From positions 558,001 to 622,000 of the forward strand of contig NW_020167530.1 of NCBI RefSeq assembly GCF_001641265.1: 64,000 nucleotides of DNA, read 5' to 3'. The notes beneath the pieces were generated by a model. That model searched no databases. It worked only from the letters and a program-made list of their open reading frames with translations, and was not told where the DNA came from. This document shows, piece by piece, positions 1 through 11,626 of the stretch. The position numbers and the translations under genes were made by a program. The DNA comes from Pseudogymnoascus destructans. Taxonomy: Eukaryota; Ascomycota; Leotiomycetes; Thelebolales; Thelebolaceae. Numbering within the stretch: position 1 is the first letter of the stretch; every line of letters starts with the position of its first letter.

Positions 1-777
1 GCCCAAACCGGCGACCTCCGAAAAGCATTTGATATCTGCCGCCGCGCCGTAGACCTTATCGAGACCGAAACCAAAGCCAAGCACCAAGCCTCTCTCGCCC
101 CAGTCCCCGACTCACCATCCAAGAAAATCCTTGCCGAGAACCCAAACCTCTCCTCACTCGTCGCCATGCCTTCTCCAGCGAAAAGCCCCCGCCACCTATC
201 GAGCTTAATAGCCGACTCCCTCGCCAAGCTGACCGTCGAGACGGCCCCACGAGCAAGCATCGCGCACCTCAACAAAGTCACCGCAGCCGCCTTCTCCAAC
301 GGCGTCTCCACGCGCCTCAAGACGCTCAACCTGCAACAGAAAGCCGCACTCTGCGCCCTCGTCGCCCTCGAGCGCCGCAAGCGCGCTGCAGCTGCAAACA
401 TCATGGCCACGCCCTCCAAACTAGCCAACGCAGCGCCAACCATCAAGCAGCTCTACGACACATACTGCCACCTCTGCTGCGCGGACTCGGTGCTGCAGCC
501 CCTCACCTCGACCGAGTTCCGCGACGTGGTGGGCAGCTTGGAGACGCTCTCGCTGGTTAGTGGAGTGGATGGACGGACAGGCAGTTTCGTGATGGCGAAT
601 ACCCCGACGAAGCGGGGGAGGAAGGTTGGGTTTGGTGGCGGGGTTGGGAGCGGTGATGAGAAGAGGGTGGGGAGTTGTGTGGGCGAGCAGGAGATTGAGA
701 GGGCGGTTGAGGGGGGGGTGGGCGCGGTGATCTTGAAGAGCATTCTTAGTGGGGAGAGTTTGGCGTGGTGTGATTGA
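1..777 (+). CDS. CDC6: Cdc6/Cdc18 replication licensing ATPase, C-terminal part (5' end outside window)
   Basis: The window opens inside this gene in frame 1; 258 codons and a stop are visible. Cdc6 loads the MCM helicase onto origin-bound ORC in G1. The first residues (GDLRKAFDICRRAVDLIE) match the end of the AAA+ lid, where the sensor-2 'GDxRKxxD' signature lies. A Ser/Pro-rich linker with several SP/TP sites follows (possible CDK sites, inferred), then a winged-helix segment with LNLQQKAALCALVALE, typical of Cdc6 rather than Orc1. The Walker motifs must lie upstream of base 1. The final ~60 residues are Gly-rich and less conserved. No intron is needed in the visible part. The family call is firm; choosing Cdc6 over Orc1 rests on the C-terminal half. 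Confidence 0.85.
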   Translation, partial: AQTGDLRKAFDICRRAVDLIETETKAKHQASLAPVPDSPSKKILAENPNLSSLVAMPSPAKSPRHLSSLIADSLAKLTVETAPRASIAHLNKVTAAAFSNGVSTRLKTLNLQQKAALCALVALERRKRAAAANIMATPSKLANAAPTIKQLYDTYCHLCCADSVLQPLTSTEFRDVVGSLETLSLVSGVDGRTGSFVMANTPTKRGRKVGFGGGVGSGDEKRVGSCVGEQEIERAVEGGVGAVILKSILSGESLAWCD

Positions 778-1184
778 GTGTTGCATTTTTTTTTCTGCAT
801 AGCGTGGCATGGCGTCTGGATCCTCCGGTTGGAGTGGAATACTCGGAATTTTACTGTTGGATTGTAATTCAGGGCGTGTTTGAGTAGGGGTGTTAATTAG
901 TATTTGTGTACAAAGCTCCCGGATGAGCGCGGGGGTAGAAAGCTCTTCAGCTTTGCTAGATATTGCTGTTGGGTATTAATCAATAAACTTGTTTGTCTAT
1001 ATCCTCGCACGACATGGAATATCTCTGAAATTAAGTAGTCTATCTGTCTACCACCTAAACCATATACATACCGTTTAATCCTAATTCTACCTCATCAGTC
1101 ATGAATGTTGAAGTCCTGACTTCCCGCCCCAACCCCAAAACACCACATAGCTGATCCCACCCCCTTCTCCAGCCACCCCACCCC
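778..1184. other. Convergent 3' intergenic region
   Basis: This lies between the stops of the Cdc6 gene and the isomerase gene. It is T-rich after the Cdc6 stop and holds AATAAA-like sequence (tcaataaac near 982). Nothing coding was seen. Confidence 0.5.
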
Positions 1185-2662
1185 TCACACAAGCTCCAAC
1201 TTAAACTGCGTCCCCTCTTCCGAGTCCGCCATAGACGCCTTCCCCGACAACGCTGCCACCTCAACCGGCTCCGTCTTCTCAACCTGCTGCTTCCACCTCG
1301 CCGGCATAATATGCTGAAAGCTAAACGTTCCATTCGCCGACCTCACCACCTCCCCTTTCTCCGTGATAATCGCATCGATCAGCGCATGCGGTGTGACATC
1401 AAACGACGGATTCCAGACACCAATCCCCTGATGCGCGACAGCGACGCGGCGCGTGTCATTAACATCCACATTCCCCTCCTTATCGACCACCGCGCCGCTG
1501 ATCTGGGTGAGCTCCTTCTGGGGGCGATTCTCGATGACAATATCGGCTCCCGTGACGGTCTCGAGATCGATGCTGGTCGTGGGAGCCGCGACGATGAATT
1601 TTATACCGTGGAACTTGGCGAGGACGGCAAGCGAGTAGGTGCCAATCTTGTTGGCGGTGTCGCCATTGCGGGCGACGCGGTCGGCGCCGACGATGACGGC
1701 GGAGATGTTCTTCTCGGCCTTGAGGCGCGCGAAGAGGGCGCCGGCCATGGAGTCCGTGATGAGGGTGGAGGGGATCTTTTCGTAGACGAACTCGAAGGCG
1801 GTGAGGCGCGCGCCTTGGTTGTAGGGCCGGGTCTCGGTGCAGTAGGCGTGGTCGAGGTAGTTCATCTTGTGGAGGCTGCGGATTATGCCGAGGGCTGTGC
1901 CGTGGCCGGAGGTGGCGAGCGAGCCGGTGTTACAGTGGGTTAGGACGCTGAGTTTTCTGTAGGTTCTGTCGGGGGCTCCTTGTGTTCCGGGGGGGCTGGT
2001 GGTGAAGTAGCGAATGTCGTCGACGTCGTTTTCTGGCGATAGAACGGGCAGCTGCTGGCGTCTGAGATACTCAGCACCGTACCTGCCGATGGCCAGATTC
2101 GTTTGAAGGTCATCCTCAAGAATCTTCTCCGCGGCTTTGATGTATGCTTGCCTGATCACGGCAGCATCTGGCTGTGCAGTCTTGTTCGAAGTGCGATCTG
2201 CTTCCGCAATCGCCGCTGCGTTGACCGTCATCTTCAAGAGCCTGATGGCGTTTGAGAGGTCAACAGCGGTTGGCCTACTACCCATAAGGTAGTCCAGCCT
2301 GTCGTGAACATATTTCAGCTGCCCATCGACGGACGATTGACCTGGAAGAGGTAAGTATGTAAATATAGACGGAGCTAAGAGAGCTACTGAGGTCGGCGTT
2401 CTCCAACTCAACTGCCAAAGCCAAAGCGGCTACAATTGCAATTGCTGGTGCACCTAATGCAATCAGTTTGAGTATTTCCAATTCTAGATTCATCAAATAT
2501 ACCTCTAACACGCATAGACTTGATACAATCAAAAGCCTGTTCACATGTCGAGACGTCATCATAGACAGACTCATGTGGCAATCGCAGCTGGTCGAGCACC
2601 TCCAACTTGCCCCGCGTGTACTTGATAGCCTGAAGTGCAGACATTGTGGCTTTTTGAGACAC
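1185..2662 (-). CDS. MRI1: Methylthioribose-1-phosphate isomerase (methionine salvage)
   Basis: It converts 5-methylthioribose-1-phosphate to methylthioribulose-1-phosphate in the cytosolic methionine salvage pathway; the fold is that of the eIF2B alpha/beta/delta family. Exons on the minus strand are 2662-2503, 2453-2388 and 2341-1185, giving about 460 aa. Both introns (49 and 46 nt) have GT..AG ends and splicing restores VRGAPAIAIVAALALAVEL. Visible motifs are the N-terminal LQAIKYTRGKLEVLDQL, the catalytic Cys in THCNTGSLAT, and the catalytic Asp in VGADRVARNGDTANKIGT. The second Met (2644) is the likelier biological start, because family members begin just before LQAIKY. A C-terminal tail of ~30 residues is longer than usual. 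It is divergent from eL36 across 375 bp. Confidence 0.95.
2342..2387 (-). other. Intron 2 of MRI1 (46 nt)
   Basis: On the minus strand it runs from GTAGCT to TTCCAG with a CTTAC branch-like motif. It is among the shortest introns in the window. Removing it joins NADLS to QSSVDGQLKYVHDRL in frame. Confidence 0.8.
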
Positions 2663-3037
2663 AATAAACGGACAATTTGGATAATAATTAAAGCCAACCC
2701 AACGACTTGGAAATGGACTGAGACGTGGACCAGAAACAGATAGATTCCGAGTATGCTTCCCTCGAAAAAGGAAACGGAGACCCTGATGTCGCTGTCAAGG
2801 TACCCCTCCATGGTAGGCGGTGAGCCACATTTAAACTTTTCTGCCCCATCGTGGCTTCCTGCACCAGCAAAGCCCGCTAATTGGTCCAATTGCACAGGCC
2901 ACAGCCAAGTGAACACGTGACCCACATTTGCCCAAGCGAGCGCACACAGTCGAAATTCGCTTTCTCGAACTTTTCGCGAAGCCTCACGACCATCCACGAC
3001 AACATCGACACAGCATCTCGACATACCTTCCGTCAAG
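2663..3037. promoter_or_regulatory. Shared divergent promoter of MRI1 and RPL36
   Basis: This 375 bp lies between two divergent start codons. A T/A-rich stretch sits near the MRI1 side and a C/A-rich leader near the ribosomal protein start. ATTGG (reverse CCAAT) occurs at about 2880. Promoter function is inferred from position only. Confidence 0.5.
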
Positions 3038-3502
3038 ATGGCCAGAGAGACCCCACGCAGCGGCATTGCCGTCGGACCTAACAAGGGCCACGTACGTCTC
3101 ACCTCTTGGAGGATCCCTTTCTGAACAGGAAGGCGATGGACCGACCTGGCTAACATATCATTCTGCGAATTAGAAAACCGAGCGTCGTGCTGTCCGCGCG
3201 AAGCCATCTAAGACCAAGGGTCACTTGAGCAAGCGCACCGCTTTCGTCCGCGAGATCGTCAAGGAGGTTTCTGGGTATGCGACCACCGCCGCCGTTCCAT
3301 TGAATATCCGAAGCAGTTTTCCTAACATGTTTCTTCTAGCCTCGCCCCATACGAGCGCCGCGTTATCGAACTCCTCCGCAACAGCAAGGACAAGCGTGCC
3401 CGTAAGCTGGCAAAGAAGCGTCTCGGTACGTTCGGCCGTGCTAAGGCCAAGGTCGATGAGCTCCAGGGTGTCATCGCCGAGTCCCGCCGTGCCGCCCACT
3501 AA
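3038..3502 (+). CDS. RPL36: 60S ribosomal protein eL36
   Basis: Exons 3038-3091, 3174-3274 and 3340-3502 encode 105 aa, the normal length for eL36. The protein starts MARETPRSGIAVGPNKGH and continues with TERRAVRAKPSKTKGHLSKR, VREIVKEVSGLAPYERR and the basic C-terminal helix RAKAKVDELQGVIAESRRAAH. Introns of 82 and 65 nt have GT..AG ends; their removal is needed to keep the conserved LAPYERR block. It is a component of the large subunit in the cytosol. Codon use is strongly C/G-biased at third positions, as expected for a highly expressed gene. It shares its upstream region with MRI1. Confidence 0.97.
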
Positions 3503-3829
3503 ATGCATCATGGTGCGTTTGGGAAGTTTGGGACAGGGTGTGATGGTGTACAATGGGCGCCAATGCATGGCTGGATGAAAATCTCTGCGAGAGTAAAAAG
3601 CCGGACCAATATATAGCTGGCAACTCGACCGAGGTTTCGGGCAATGAATCACAACTTGATACCAACTTGCAAGACTTATTATGGCCTGACGCTTCAAGTG
3701 AATTTGTGACATTTAAACTCATACTAAAATTATATACCTCTGAAACGCCTCGCTATGAGCCTCTTGACTAATACCAATGCAATTCCCTCAAAGCGCCGTG
3801 TATCATGCCAGCATCGACAGACTGACAGC
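3503..3829. other. Convergent 3' intergenic region
   Basis: This holds the 3' flanks of eL36 (+) and the UBX protein (-). Short open frames here overlap nothing conserved. No repeat or RNA gene was seen. Confidence 0.5.
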
Positions 3830-5337
3830 TTACTTCTTGCTCAACCCCTTGAGGAAGCCCTTGAGCTTCTCTTCCGTAGACTTCCCACTACCGGCCTTCT
3901 TCTCCTTCGGCTTTGGAGCAGCGCCGCCTCCACCCCCCTGTGCCTTCGGGATTTCTGGTACTTGCACAGGCTTTGCTTGCGTAGCATACTTCTGCTGGAG
4001 TATCGGCCACTTCCTCGCAACCTCGCCCGCCTCATCCTTCCAAGTAAATGTAACCAGTGTCGGCCCCTCAAACCCCAGGTCCTTGATCAGACGCACTGTG
4101 CTGCTATCAGGCACACTATGGATCTGGCCTTTCGAGTCCTTGTATATCAACGAGAATGGCTGGTCCCCTGCCACGATGAGACCCCTAACAAACTCGAGCA
4201 TCGTTGCCCCCGTTTCCGTAGCATTGACGGGGAACTGGACAGTTGTTTGATCAGGGAATCGGACTTTAACCCTTGTTTCCACAACCGAAGACTTCTTTGC
4301 CTCCTTCTCTCGTTGTAGAGCTTCCTGCTCTGCATCCGATAGTAGCCTTTTGTTCTGTGTCCTATTCAAGAGGCGAGACTGGTGCAACTTGGCATCAGCA
4401 ACGCTGGGCTCGTAGTCGGAGTCGTTGAACTCCTGTTGAGCTGCTCGGGGGACGGTTGACGTAGGAGCGGAGAAGACCGAAATCATACGCTGTCCTGGCC
4501 CAGCAACACCCTCATCAGGCACTGAGGTCTCCGCTGGTTTTGCCACGCCTGACACCGAACTCGACGTCTGCGATGACGGTGTTTGCGGGCCAGGTTCTTG
4601 CACTTTGGCGATTTGATCGGTTATTGTACCATCCTCAGCAGGAGTAGCTGTTTCCGTTGAAGGTGTCGCCCCAGTATTCTGGGCAGCTTCCTCGACTTCC
4701 TTAAAGTACTGGCCTATCTCTGCCGTAGCTACCTCCAACGGCGTCTCCGTCTGTCGGTAGCTTAAACGTAATAAAATCGATCCGCTGCTAATCCCTATCT
4801 GTGACAGAGTCTTCTGCAAGTCCACAAAGGTACCAAACTCCCTATTCATAACATTCAGAACTGGCATCTCATAGAGGATCTTGCCGCTCGAGCGCGCCGC
4901 CGTATCGGCTATGCTCCTGGCCGTGAAGTTGAGGTTTTTGGTATCGCTCGCCTCGAATTTCCTCAATATAAGCCATAGGGTGGTGTTACTTGGGAATCGA
5001 TCCGTGTGGCGAGTCCCATCGGGGAGTTGTAATGCTACTGCCACGGCCGATGGGGACTTTGAGGCAACGACGAGCTCGAGTTTTGCACCGGAGGAGAGGC
5101 CTGATTGTCGGAATGTTCGTGAGAGGTCAACTGGCTTGTTATTATGCCTTGAATACAGTTAGCAACCTGTAGCCATCATGTGAAATGGGGTCCAACTTAC
5201 TTCAACCCGTAGTTGCTGGGGTCGAACTTGGACCTTGTACAAGCCTGGTTTCGGACATCGCTCATGGGTGTCTCAGGGACCACCTTGATCTGATACCGTT
5301 GAAGCCCAGTATCCGTCACCACAACATGGGCTACCAT
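3830..5337 (-). CDS. UBX domain protein of the TUG/ASPSCR1 (Ubx4) type
   Basis: Exons 5337-5201 and 5147-3830 (53 nt intron) encode 484 aa. The N terminus (HVVVTDTGLQRYQIKVVPE ... FDPSNYGLK) matches the TUG ubiquitin-like domain, followed by a second ubiquitin-like stretch (residues ~75-165) and a disordered Pro/Ser/Thr region (~170-300). A UBX domain lies at about 325-410 (VKVRFPDQTTVQFPV, then LIYKDSKG ... IKDLGF). A Lys-rich tail ends LKGFLKGLSKK. UBX domains recruit the AAA ATPase Cdc48/p97; TUG/Ubx4 proteins act as p97 cofactors in protein degradation and membrane traffic (family knowledge). It is divergent from the proteasome subunit PUP3, a plausible functional pairing, though adjacency alone proves nothing. 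Confidence 0.9.
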
Positions 5338-5990
5338 GGCTGCGAAGCTGTCTCTCGGACCTTGTAGTATAGGTCCTATGGAATGGGTAGGCTATTTGGG
5401 GCCTTTTTAAGGGCTGGCGCAAGTGTAGATGCTGTAGAATCAAGCAGACTTCATATATACAAATGCGTGAGAGGGGAGGGAGCTTCGTGGGGTCTTGTGG
5501 TGGGTGATTTCCGTAGGATTCGCTGATATTCTTATTATCAAGCAATCATCGCGGGGTGATTCAATGAACCCTTCAAACTGCGAATCACCACGGAACTCGT
5601 AGTTGACGTCGGTAATTCGAGCGCAATAGGCAATGAAATAACGAGACTGGGAAGGTAACAAAAGTGAACTCGTAGTTTACCAAAGTAGAAAAGGGAATTT
5701 CAGATCTGTACAAAGGAATGTTGCCTCTAGGCCATTGCAGCACCTACAGTAAACGTAACCATCCACCTAATTGGTCCGAGCGTATTTGGGGTGAGGCTCG
5801 CCGTCTCAAGCTCAAGCGTCCACCGCAGCTCCACCTACGCGTAGCCGTGTCTACCTTGCGAATCCGTCCATAAGCCCAGCCAAACCACCACACATAGAAA
5901 AAAGCATCACGACGAACGATTCCAAGGACCCTCATCTCATACACCGATATAAAAACACCCCAGACACTGTGAAGCCAACACATCAAAGTC
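5338..5990. promoter_or_regulatory. Divergent promoter region, UBX gene / PUP3
   Basis: This is 653 bp between divergent start codons. A small AT-rich segment lies near 5680-5700. No recognisable proteasome-associated control element was identified by eye, and nothing coding was supported. Confidence 0.45.
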
Positions 5991-6785
5991 ATGGTAAGCC
6001 AAACCAAACCACCTCCCCAACCAACCACCTTGCAACCACTTACTAACCCCATCCCCAGAGCTCCCCATTCTCCATCAGTGCGTCCTCCCCCATCAACCAC
6101 CCCTTCCCATCCCCTCCTCTAACCTCCCCCAGATGGCGGAGCCTGCGTCGCCATGGTCGGCAAAGACTGCGTCGCGATCGCGTGCGACCTGCGCCTGGGT
6201 CTCCAATCCCTAACCGTCTCCAACAACTTCCCCAAAGTCTTCAACTATGGCGACGTCTACCTCGGGCTCACCGGTCTCGCCACCGACGTCGCCACGGTGT
6301 CTGATCTGTTCCGGTACAAGGTGAACATGTACCGTCTGCGCGAGGAGCGCAACATCGCGCCCTCGACGTTCGCGAACCTCGTCAGCTCGTCGCTGTACGA
6401 GAAGCGCTTTGGGCCCTTCTTCGTGAGCCCCGTGGTGGCGGGGTTGGATCCCAAGACGGGGATACCGTTTATCTGCGGATTTGATAGTATTGGGTGTATT
6501 GATTTTGCGAAGGATTTTATTGTGGCGGGCACGGCGAGCGATCAGCTGTTTGGAACTTGTGAGGGGCTGTGGGAGCCGGATTTGGTATGTTTGCGGAGAC
6601 GGGAAGGGGGAGGGAGGGATGTGTGCTAATGAGTGGTGTAGGAGCCAGAGGACCTGTTCGAGACGATTTCGCAGGCGTTGTTGAATGCGGTGGATAGAGA
6701 TGCGTTGTCTGGATGGGGAGCACACGTATACATCATCGAGAAGGACAAGGTGACGAAGAGGTTACTGAAGGGTAGACAAGATTAG
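5991..6785 (+). CDS. PUP3: 20S proteasome subunit beta-3
   Basis: Exons 5991-5993 (only the ATG), 6059-6077 (19 nt), 6133-6584 and 6642-6785 encode 205 aa, the same length as yeast Pup3. Joining the two tiny exons gives MSSPFSINGGACVAMVGKDC, then AIACDLRLGLQS, GLATDV, SSSLYEKRFGP, GFDSIGCID, GTASDQLFG and the conserved SQALLNAVDRDALSGWG. The mature N terminus lacks the catalytic Thr, as expected because beta-3 is one of the inactive beta subunits. All three introns have GT..AG ends. The coding start as an isolated ATG exon is supported because the reading frame and the family N terminus are only restored by both upstream splices. Confidence 0.95.
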
Positions 6786-7096
6786 ACGGGTTGGATGCGG
6801 ATGGGGGACAGGAGAAGAAGAAGTACGGAGCATGGATATTCTGGAAGTGCTCATTTTGAGTGTACAATTAGATAGATAACAGCGTTTCTGGTCAATACAT
6901 GGCAGATCGGCGTCAGGTGGAAACGAAGGAGACTTTACATCAATTGCTTTTCTTGGGGCCACATGAACTTTTGCTTGATACGTTGTGCATTGGAACTATA
7001 TGAACTTTGCTTGATAATTGTGCATTTAAATCTATGTCTACTATTCAAAATGATGATGAGATGATACAATGTACACATTGTCCTCTATATATTATT
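6786..7096. other. Convergent 3' region between PUP3 and the Ca2+-ATPase
   Basis: About 310 bp, AT-rich, with short T- and A-runs consistent with 3' UTR and poly(A) signals for both genes. No gene was seen. Confidence 0.5.
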
Positions 7097-10000
7097 TTAC
7101 TCCTTCTTCGGCTTGGGCTCGGCGTAGCTCGTCTCAATGTAAATCTGCCTCTCAGCGAACTTCAACACCTCATCAATCAAGCTATATTAAAGTCAGTAAT
7201 GCTCTACTCAGTCAAGGGATATTATAACTCACACAACAGGGGCGCTGATAGCCAAGACAGCATACCACTCATTGAGGTTCAACGGAAGAATTGAGAACAG
7301 CGTCTGCAAGAACGGCGTATACAGCAGAGCAAAATGAAGAGCCATAGACAAGGCAATGGCATAAACGAGCATCATATTCTCCCACAGCGGGAGGGTAAGC
7401 AGCGACTCGCTCGACGACAGCGCGTTCATAGCGTTGAGCATCTCAATGACAACCAGGATGGACAGCGACACAGTCGAGGCGGACTTGGCCATGTCGTTTG
7501 AGAACATCTGGCAGCCAACATCAGCGAACTTCTCCGAGCACTGGTGGAAGTGCGTGAGTTGGTAGAAGCTGATCTGTGGGCCCTCGGAGTTGTACATGAA
7601 CCACCACGCGTAGCCGGCGACGGTGGCGAGGCCGACGTAGATGCCGATCACCATGTAGCGGAAGAAGAGCCAGCCGCTGATAAGGGGCTCGTTGCGGCGT
7701 CTGGGCTTGCGCTTCATGATGTCGTGGTCGGGTGGGTTGAAGGATAGTGCGGTGGCTGGGAGACCGTCGGTGACGAGGTTAACCCAGAGTAACTGAACTG
7801 GAATCAAGGCCTCGGGCATGCCAATAGCAGCCGTCAAGAAGATGGACACAACCTCGCCGATGTTCGACGAGATGAGATAGCGGATGAATTGCTGGGTGTT
7901 GTTATAGATCGAACGGCCCTCCTCGATAGCAATCTCGATAGTTGCAAAGTTATCGTCAGCCAAGACCATGTCGGATGCCAATTTGGCGACGTCAGTTCCG
8001 GATCCCATGGCGACACCGATATCAGATTTCTTGAGAGCTGGCGCATCATTGACACCATCGCCAGTCATTGCTACAACCTCGCCATGAGCCTGGAGGAGCT
8101 CGACGAGCTTCAGCTTGTGGGTTGGCTCAACGCGAGAGAACAATGAAGCCCGGTTCACAGCCTCCAGTTGTTCGCTTCCGCTCAAGCTCTCAAATTCGTG
8201 TCCAGAATAGCTCTTTCCGGTCAGGTCCTCGTGAGGGCCAAAGACACCAATTTGACGGCAGATGGTCTCAGCAGTGTTGCGGTTATCACCAGTGATAACA
8301 ATGACTCTGATGCCAGCTTCCTTGCATTTCTTGATCGAGCCAGCAACCTCTGGTCGTGGGGGGTCCAACATGCCAACAAGGCCGACGAGGGTCAGGTTTT
8401 GCTCGAGCTTGAGATAATCATCGGTAGTCTTGGCCTTTTTGAGAAGCGGGTTCGATTCGACATATTCAACGCTTGCGAGAGCAATGACGCGAAGTCCACG
8501 GTTACCGTAGTCAACAACTTCTTTCAGGAGTAGCTCAGACAGTTTCTTGGTCAACTTGATCTTCTTGCCATTGGCGCCAAGAGTGGCATGGGTGCAACGC
8601 TCGATGATAGCCTCAGGGGCTCCCTTAACCAACAGACGCTGAGAGTTCTTATCTCCCACAAGGACAGACATACTCTTGCGATCTCTCGAGAATTCATAGG
8701 TCGCCAAACGAGGGGCCCTACGTTCGTACCAGGAGCTGGACTTGCTGAGGGGGTCTGCGAGTGCGGAGTTTCCGTTTTGGGCCTTCTTCGAGGACTCTGG
8801 AGTGCCAATCTTCTCGACCAGAACACGAAGGGCGCCCTCGGTGGGCTCACCGACGCTAGAGTACACACCAGTCTTTGCATCCAGTGCCAGTTGGGCATCG
8901 TTACACAAGGCAGATATTTCAGCGATTTGCTCCACAGTGTAGGATGTGGCAGCAAGGTCTGGAACGTGAGTTCCCTGGAAACGGACTTTACCCTCTGGAG
9001 AGAATGTCGTGCCTTCAACGTCGAACTCCTCGAGGTCGCTACCGGATTCATTGAGATAGACCAATTTGTTGACGCTCATCTGGTTGGTGGTCAGAGTACC
9101 GGTCTTGTCGGAGCAGATGACGCTGCAGCTACCGAGCGTCTCAACGGATGGGAGACTGCGGACAACAGCATTCTTGGCAGCCATTTTCCGGGTTCCAAGG
9201 GCCAAACAGGTGGTAATGACAACGGCGAGACCCTCGGGAATTGCTGCAACTCCCAGAGAGACGGCAATCTTCAAGTAATAGATGGCACCCTTGGTCCAGC
9301 CACCATGCGAGGGGTCGTTGAAGTGGCGGATGTTGATGGCCCAGACAAGGATGCAGATAACGGTGATAACCTTTGCCAGCGAATCTCCAAAATCATTGAG
9401 CTTCTCCTTCAATGGTGTAGGCGCGGAAATCTGTGCGGTGATGCTCTCGTGGATGTCCCCAATGGCGGTTGACAGGCCGGTCAAAACAACAACTGCGGTA
9501 GCGTGACCGGTGACAACAGTTGTTCCAGAGAAGAGCATGTTGATTTGATCCTGCTTGACAGCATTATCCACCTTGACAACCGTAACGTCCTTGCCCACGC
9601 TCTCACTTTCTCCAGTCAGGATAGCTTGGTCGACGGAAAAGCTGTTGCTCTGGATGGCGATGACTCTGCAGTCTGCAGGTATCCTATCTCCAACGGCAAT
9701 TGTGATGATGTCTCCCGGGACAAGCTCGTCCGCCTTGACGCGAGCAACATGGCCATTTCGGACAACCTTGGCTTCGTTGGCAGAGTATTCCTGTAGTGCA
9801 GCAATGGCTTTTTCAGCGCTGCTCTCTTGGGAGACACCGACGACGGCGTTTAGGATAAGGATAGTAAGTATCTTCGAAGATGTTAGCATTGTTAAGCAGC
9901 CATTGAAATAATATACTAACGACTGCAGGGTCCACAAAAGCTGTCCAGCCACCTCCATCTTCCAAAAGGGCGAGAATAAATGATACAGCAGCGGAGCCGA

Positions 10001-10254
10001 GAAGAATAATGACGAGCTGGTCTTTAAATTGCTCTAGAATAAGCTCCCAAACCGGGGTCGGGGGTTCCTGGGGGATAGCTATGTGCAACGTCAATAACTG
10101 GTCTGGACCATTATTCCCAGGACAGGGAAAACCTACCATTGCTCCCGTATTTCGCTCTGGATGCAATTACCTGTGCATCATCGAGTCCCTTATGCTCCTG
10201 CACCGAAAAATGCTTGAGAACCTGTCCCGTAGACTGGGCGAATGCGTTCTCCAT
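7097..10254 (-). CDS. SERCA-type Ca2+-transporting P-type ATPase (endoplasmic reticulum)
   Basis: Exons 10254-10137, 10078-9921, 9871-7233 and 7181-7097 encode 999 aa, full length for a SERCA pump. It moves cytosolic Ca2+ into the ER/secretory lumen using ATP. Seen: the N-terminal cation-ATPase segment (QVLKHFSVQEHKGL), TM1-2, the actuator motif TGES, the phosphorylation site CSDKTGTLTTNQM (Asp near residue 346), KGAPE, the hinge MTGDGVNDAPALKKSDIG, the TM4 motif AAIPEGLAVV and the SERCA TM6 signature NLVTDGLPATALSFNPPD. Three introns (58, 49, 51 nt) restore GSNAIPQEPPTPVWE, DPAVILTILILNAVVG and SAPVVLIDEVLKFAERQ. The tail ends EPKPKKE, which is not a canonical KKXX signal. A CTG repeat lies just upstream of the start. 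Confidence 0.96.
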
Positions 10255-10307
10255 GGCGTGGGGGTCGCGGTTGTCAAAACGTCTGGTGGATGAAATTCTT
10301 ATCGAGC

Positions 10308-10311
10308 CGGG

Positions 10312-10344
<33 letters not shown>

Positions 10345-10350
10345 GCAACG
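10308..10350 (-). repeat. CTG/CAG trinucleotide repeat in the 5' leader of the Ca2+-ATPase
   Basis: The plus strand reads mostly (CAG)n with one TAG interruption, so the Ca2+-ATPase mRNA leader would carry about a dozen CUG units. The tract sits 55-95 nt upstream of the ATG at 10254. The frame of the ATG is open through the repeat (TGC codons) up to a TGA but has no in-frame ATG, so an N-terminal extension is not indicated. Confidence 0.8.
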
Positions 10351-11595
10351 TCAGGGACGTTGAATTAAATCAAAGCAATCATGTACGAAAGCGTAGACGT
10401 GTCGATGAGAGTTTTACAGTTGTTGACGGTGGAATTTCTGTAGGAATCAAGAACGGGAAGGAATGGCCAGATTTACAGGGACGTGGGACGTGGGACGTGA
10501 TGGAGCTGCTTACAATAGCGGGGCTCGCTCAGGAAAATGTTTCTCGATAACAACACGTTGCGGTTCTGCGGTAGTTCAATCTTCCTCGACACGCGAACCG
10601 GGATCACTAGCAGCGCCGGCGGTTTGGACGGGCCAAGTTTTATTTTGGCTTCGCTTTTTTTTATTTTTGGGGGAGAAGTTGGTCATGTGACTAAGTAGTG
10701 TTTGGTATGTAGTACTTGGGAAATGCAGGCTTGGGGTTTTTTAACCATAGTTGCTGTTTGGTATGATATAAACAGGGAGGACAGCCTTATGGTAATTTAT
10801 TAAAGTATAATAAAGTTGTACTCCGTAGATGGAGTAGATCGATCCACCAGCAACTTGGCTAGTCCTCAGCTGGGACCATCCCAAGGCCCTTCCTTTTTCC
10901 CATCGACAACCAGCACGAACAATTCAATGACGAAAGAGGCATCTTCTCCGTACTCTGCAGTGTAAGTTATGCACTCCAATCCATCTTCAGCCCAAGGACT
11001 GAGCCTATTTGAGAAAATGCGACAAATCAGCATGTGTGTTGGGCCTTTCGAGTGCGTGCGCCTCATTTTTATGTGCGGCTGGCATCGTGAGGGGATTCCC
11101 TACCGTACTAGAGTATCACAAGGTAGCCGCCGCCCCCGCCACCTTTGGCCACCCGAAACCCATGGAATATTGAGAAAAGGGCTTGATAACTGGATAGGGA
11201 ACCAACATCAACTACCCATACTATCCCACACTATCCCACATCTCAGGCGGCCGTCTCTCACAAACGAACAAGGGACTGACGCCGACGCCGAAGGGTGTCT
11301 ACAGTGAGATATTTACGCTTTATATATATATATGCCTCGTAGCCTCCGCCTGCCTATTACATGATCTGTAACTGTGGAAACATGCATGTGAAGTGCATGT
11401 TTGTAAAACAAGCCTTGGTGCCATCCTCGCTGTTGCTTAACTCTTTTTTCTTATCTGCCTTGTGGTTTTCACGTCCCCGTCTACGGAGTACAGTGTAACT
11501 TTAAATATATTAGATAAGACGCCCACCAGACAACGACGACGACGACGACGACGACAACGACAACAACGACAACAACGACAACAACGACAACAACG

Positions 11596-11626
<31 letters not shown>

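Noticed and set aside
2278..3207. 309-codon minus-strand open frame spanning the MRI1/RPL36 promoter
   Set aside because: It only shares the GAPAIAIVAALALAVEL exon of MRI1; the rest runs through introns, the promoter and antisense to eL36.
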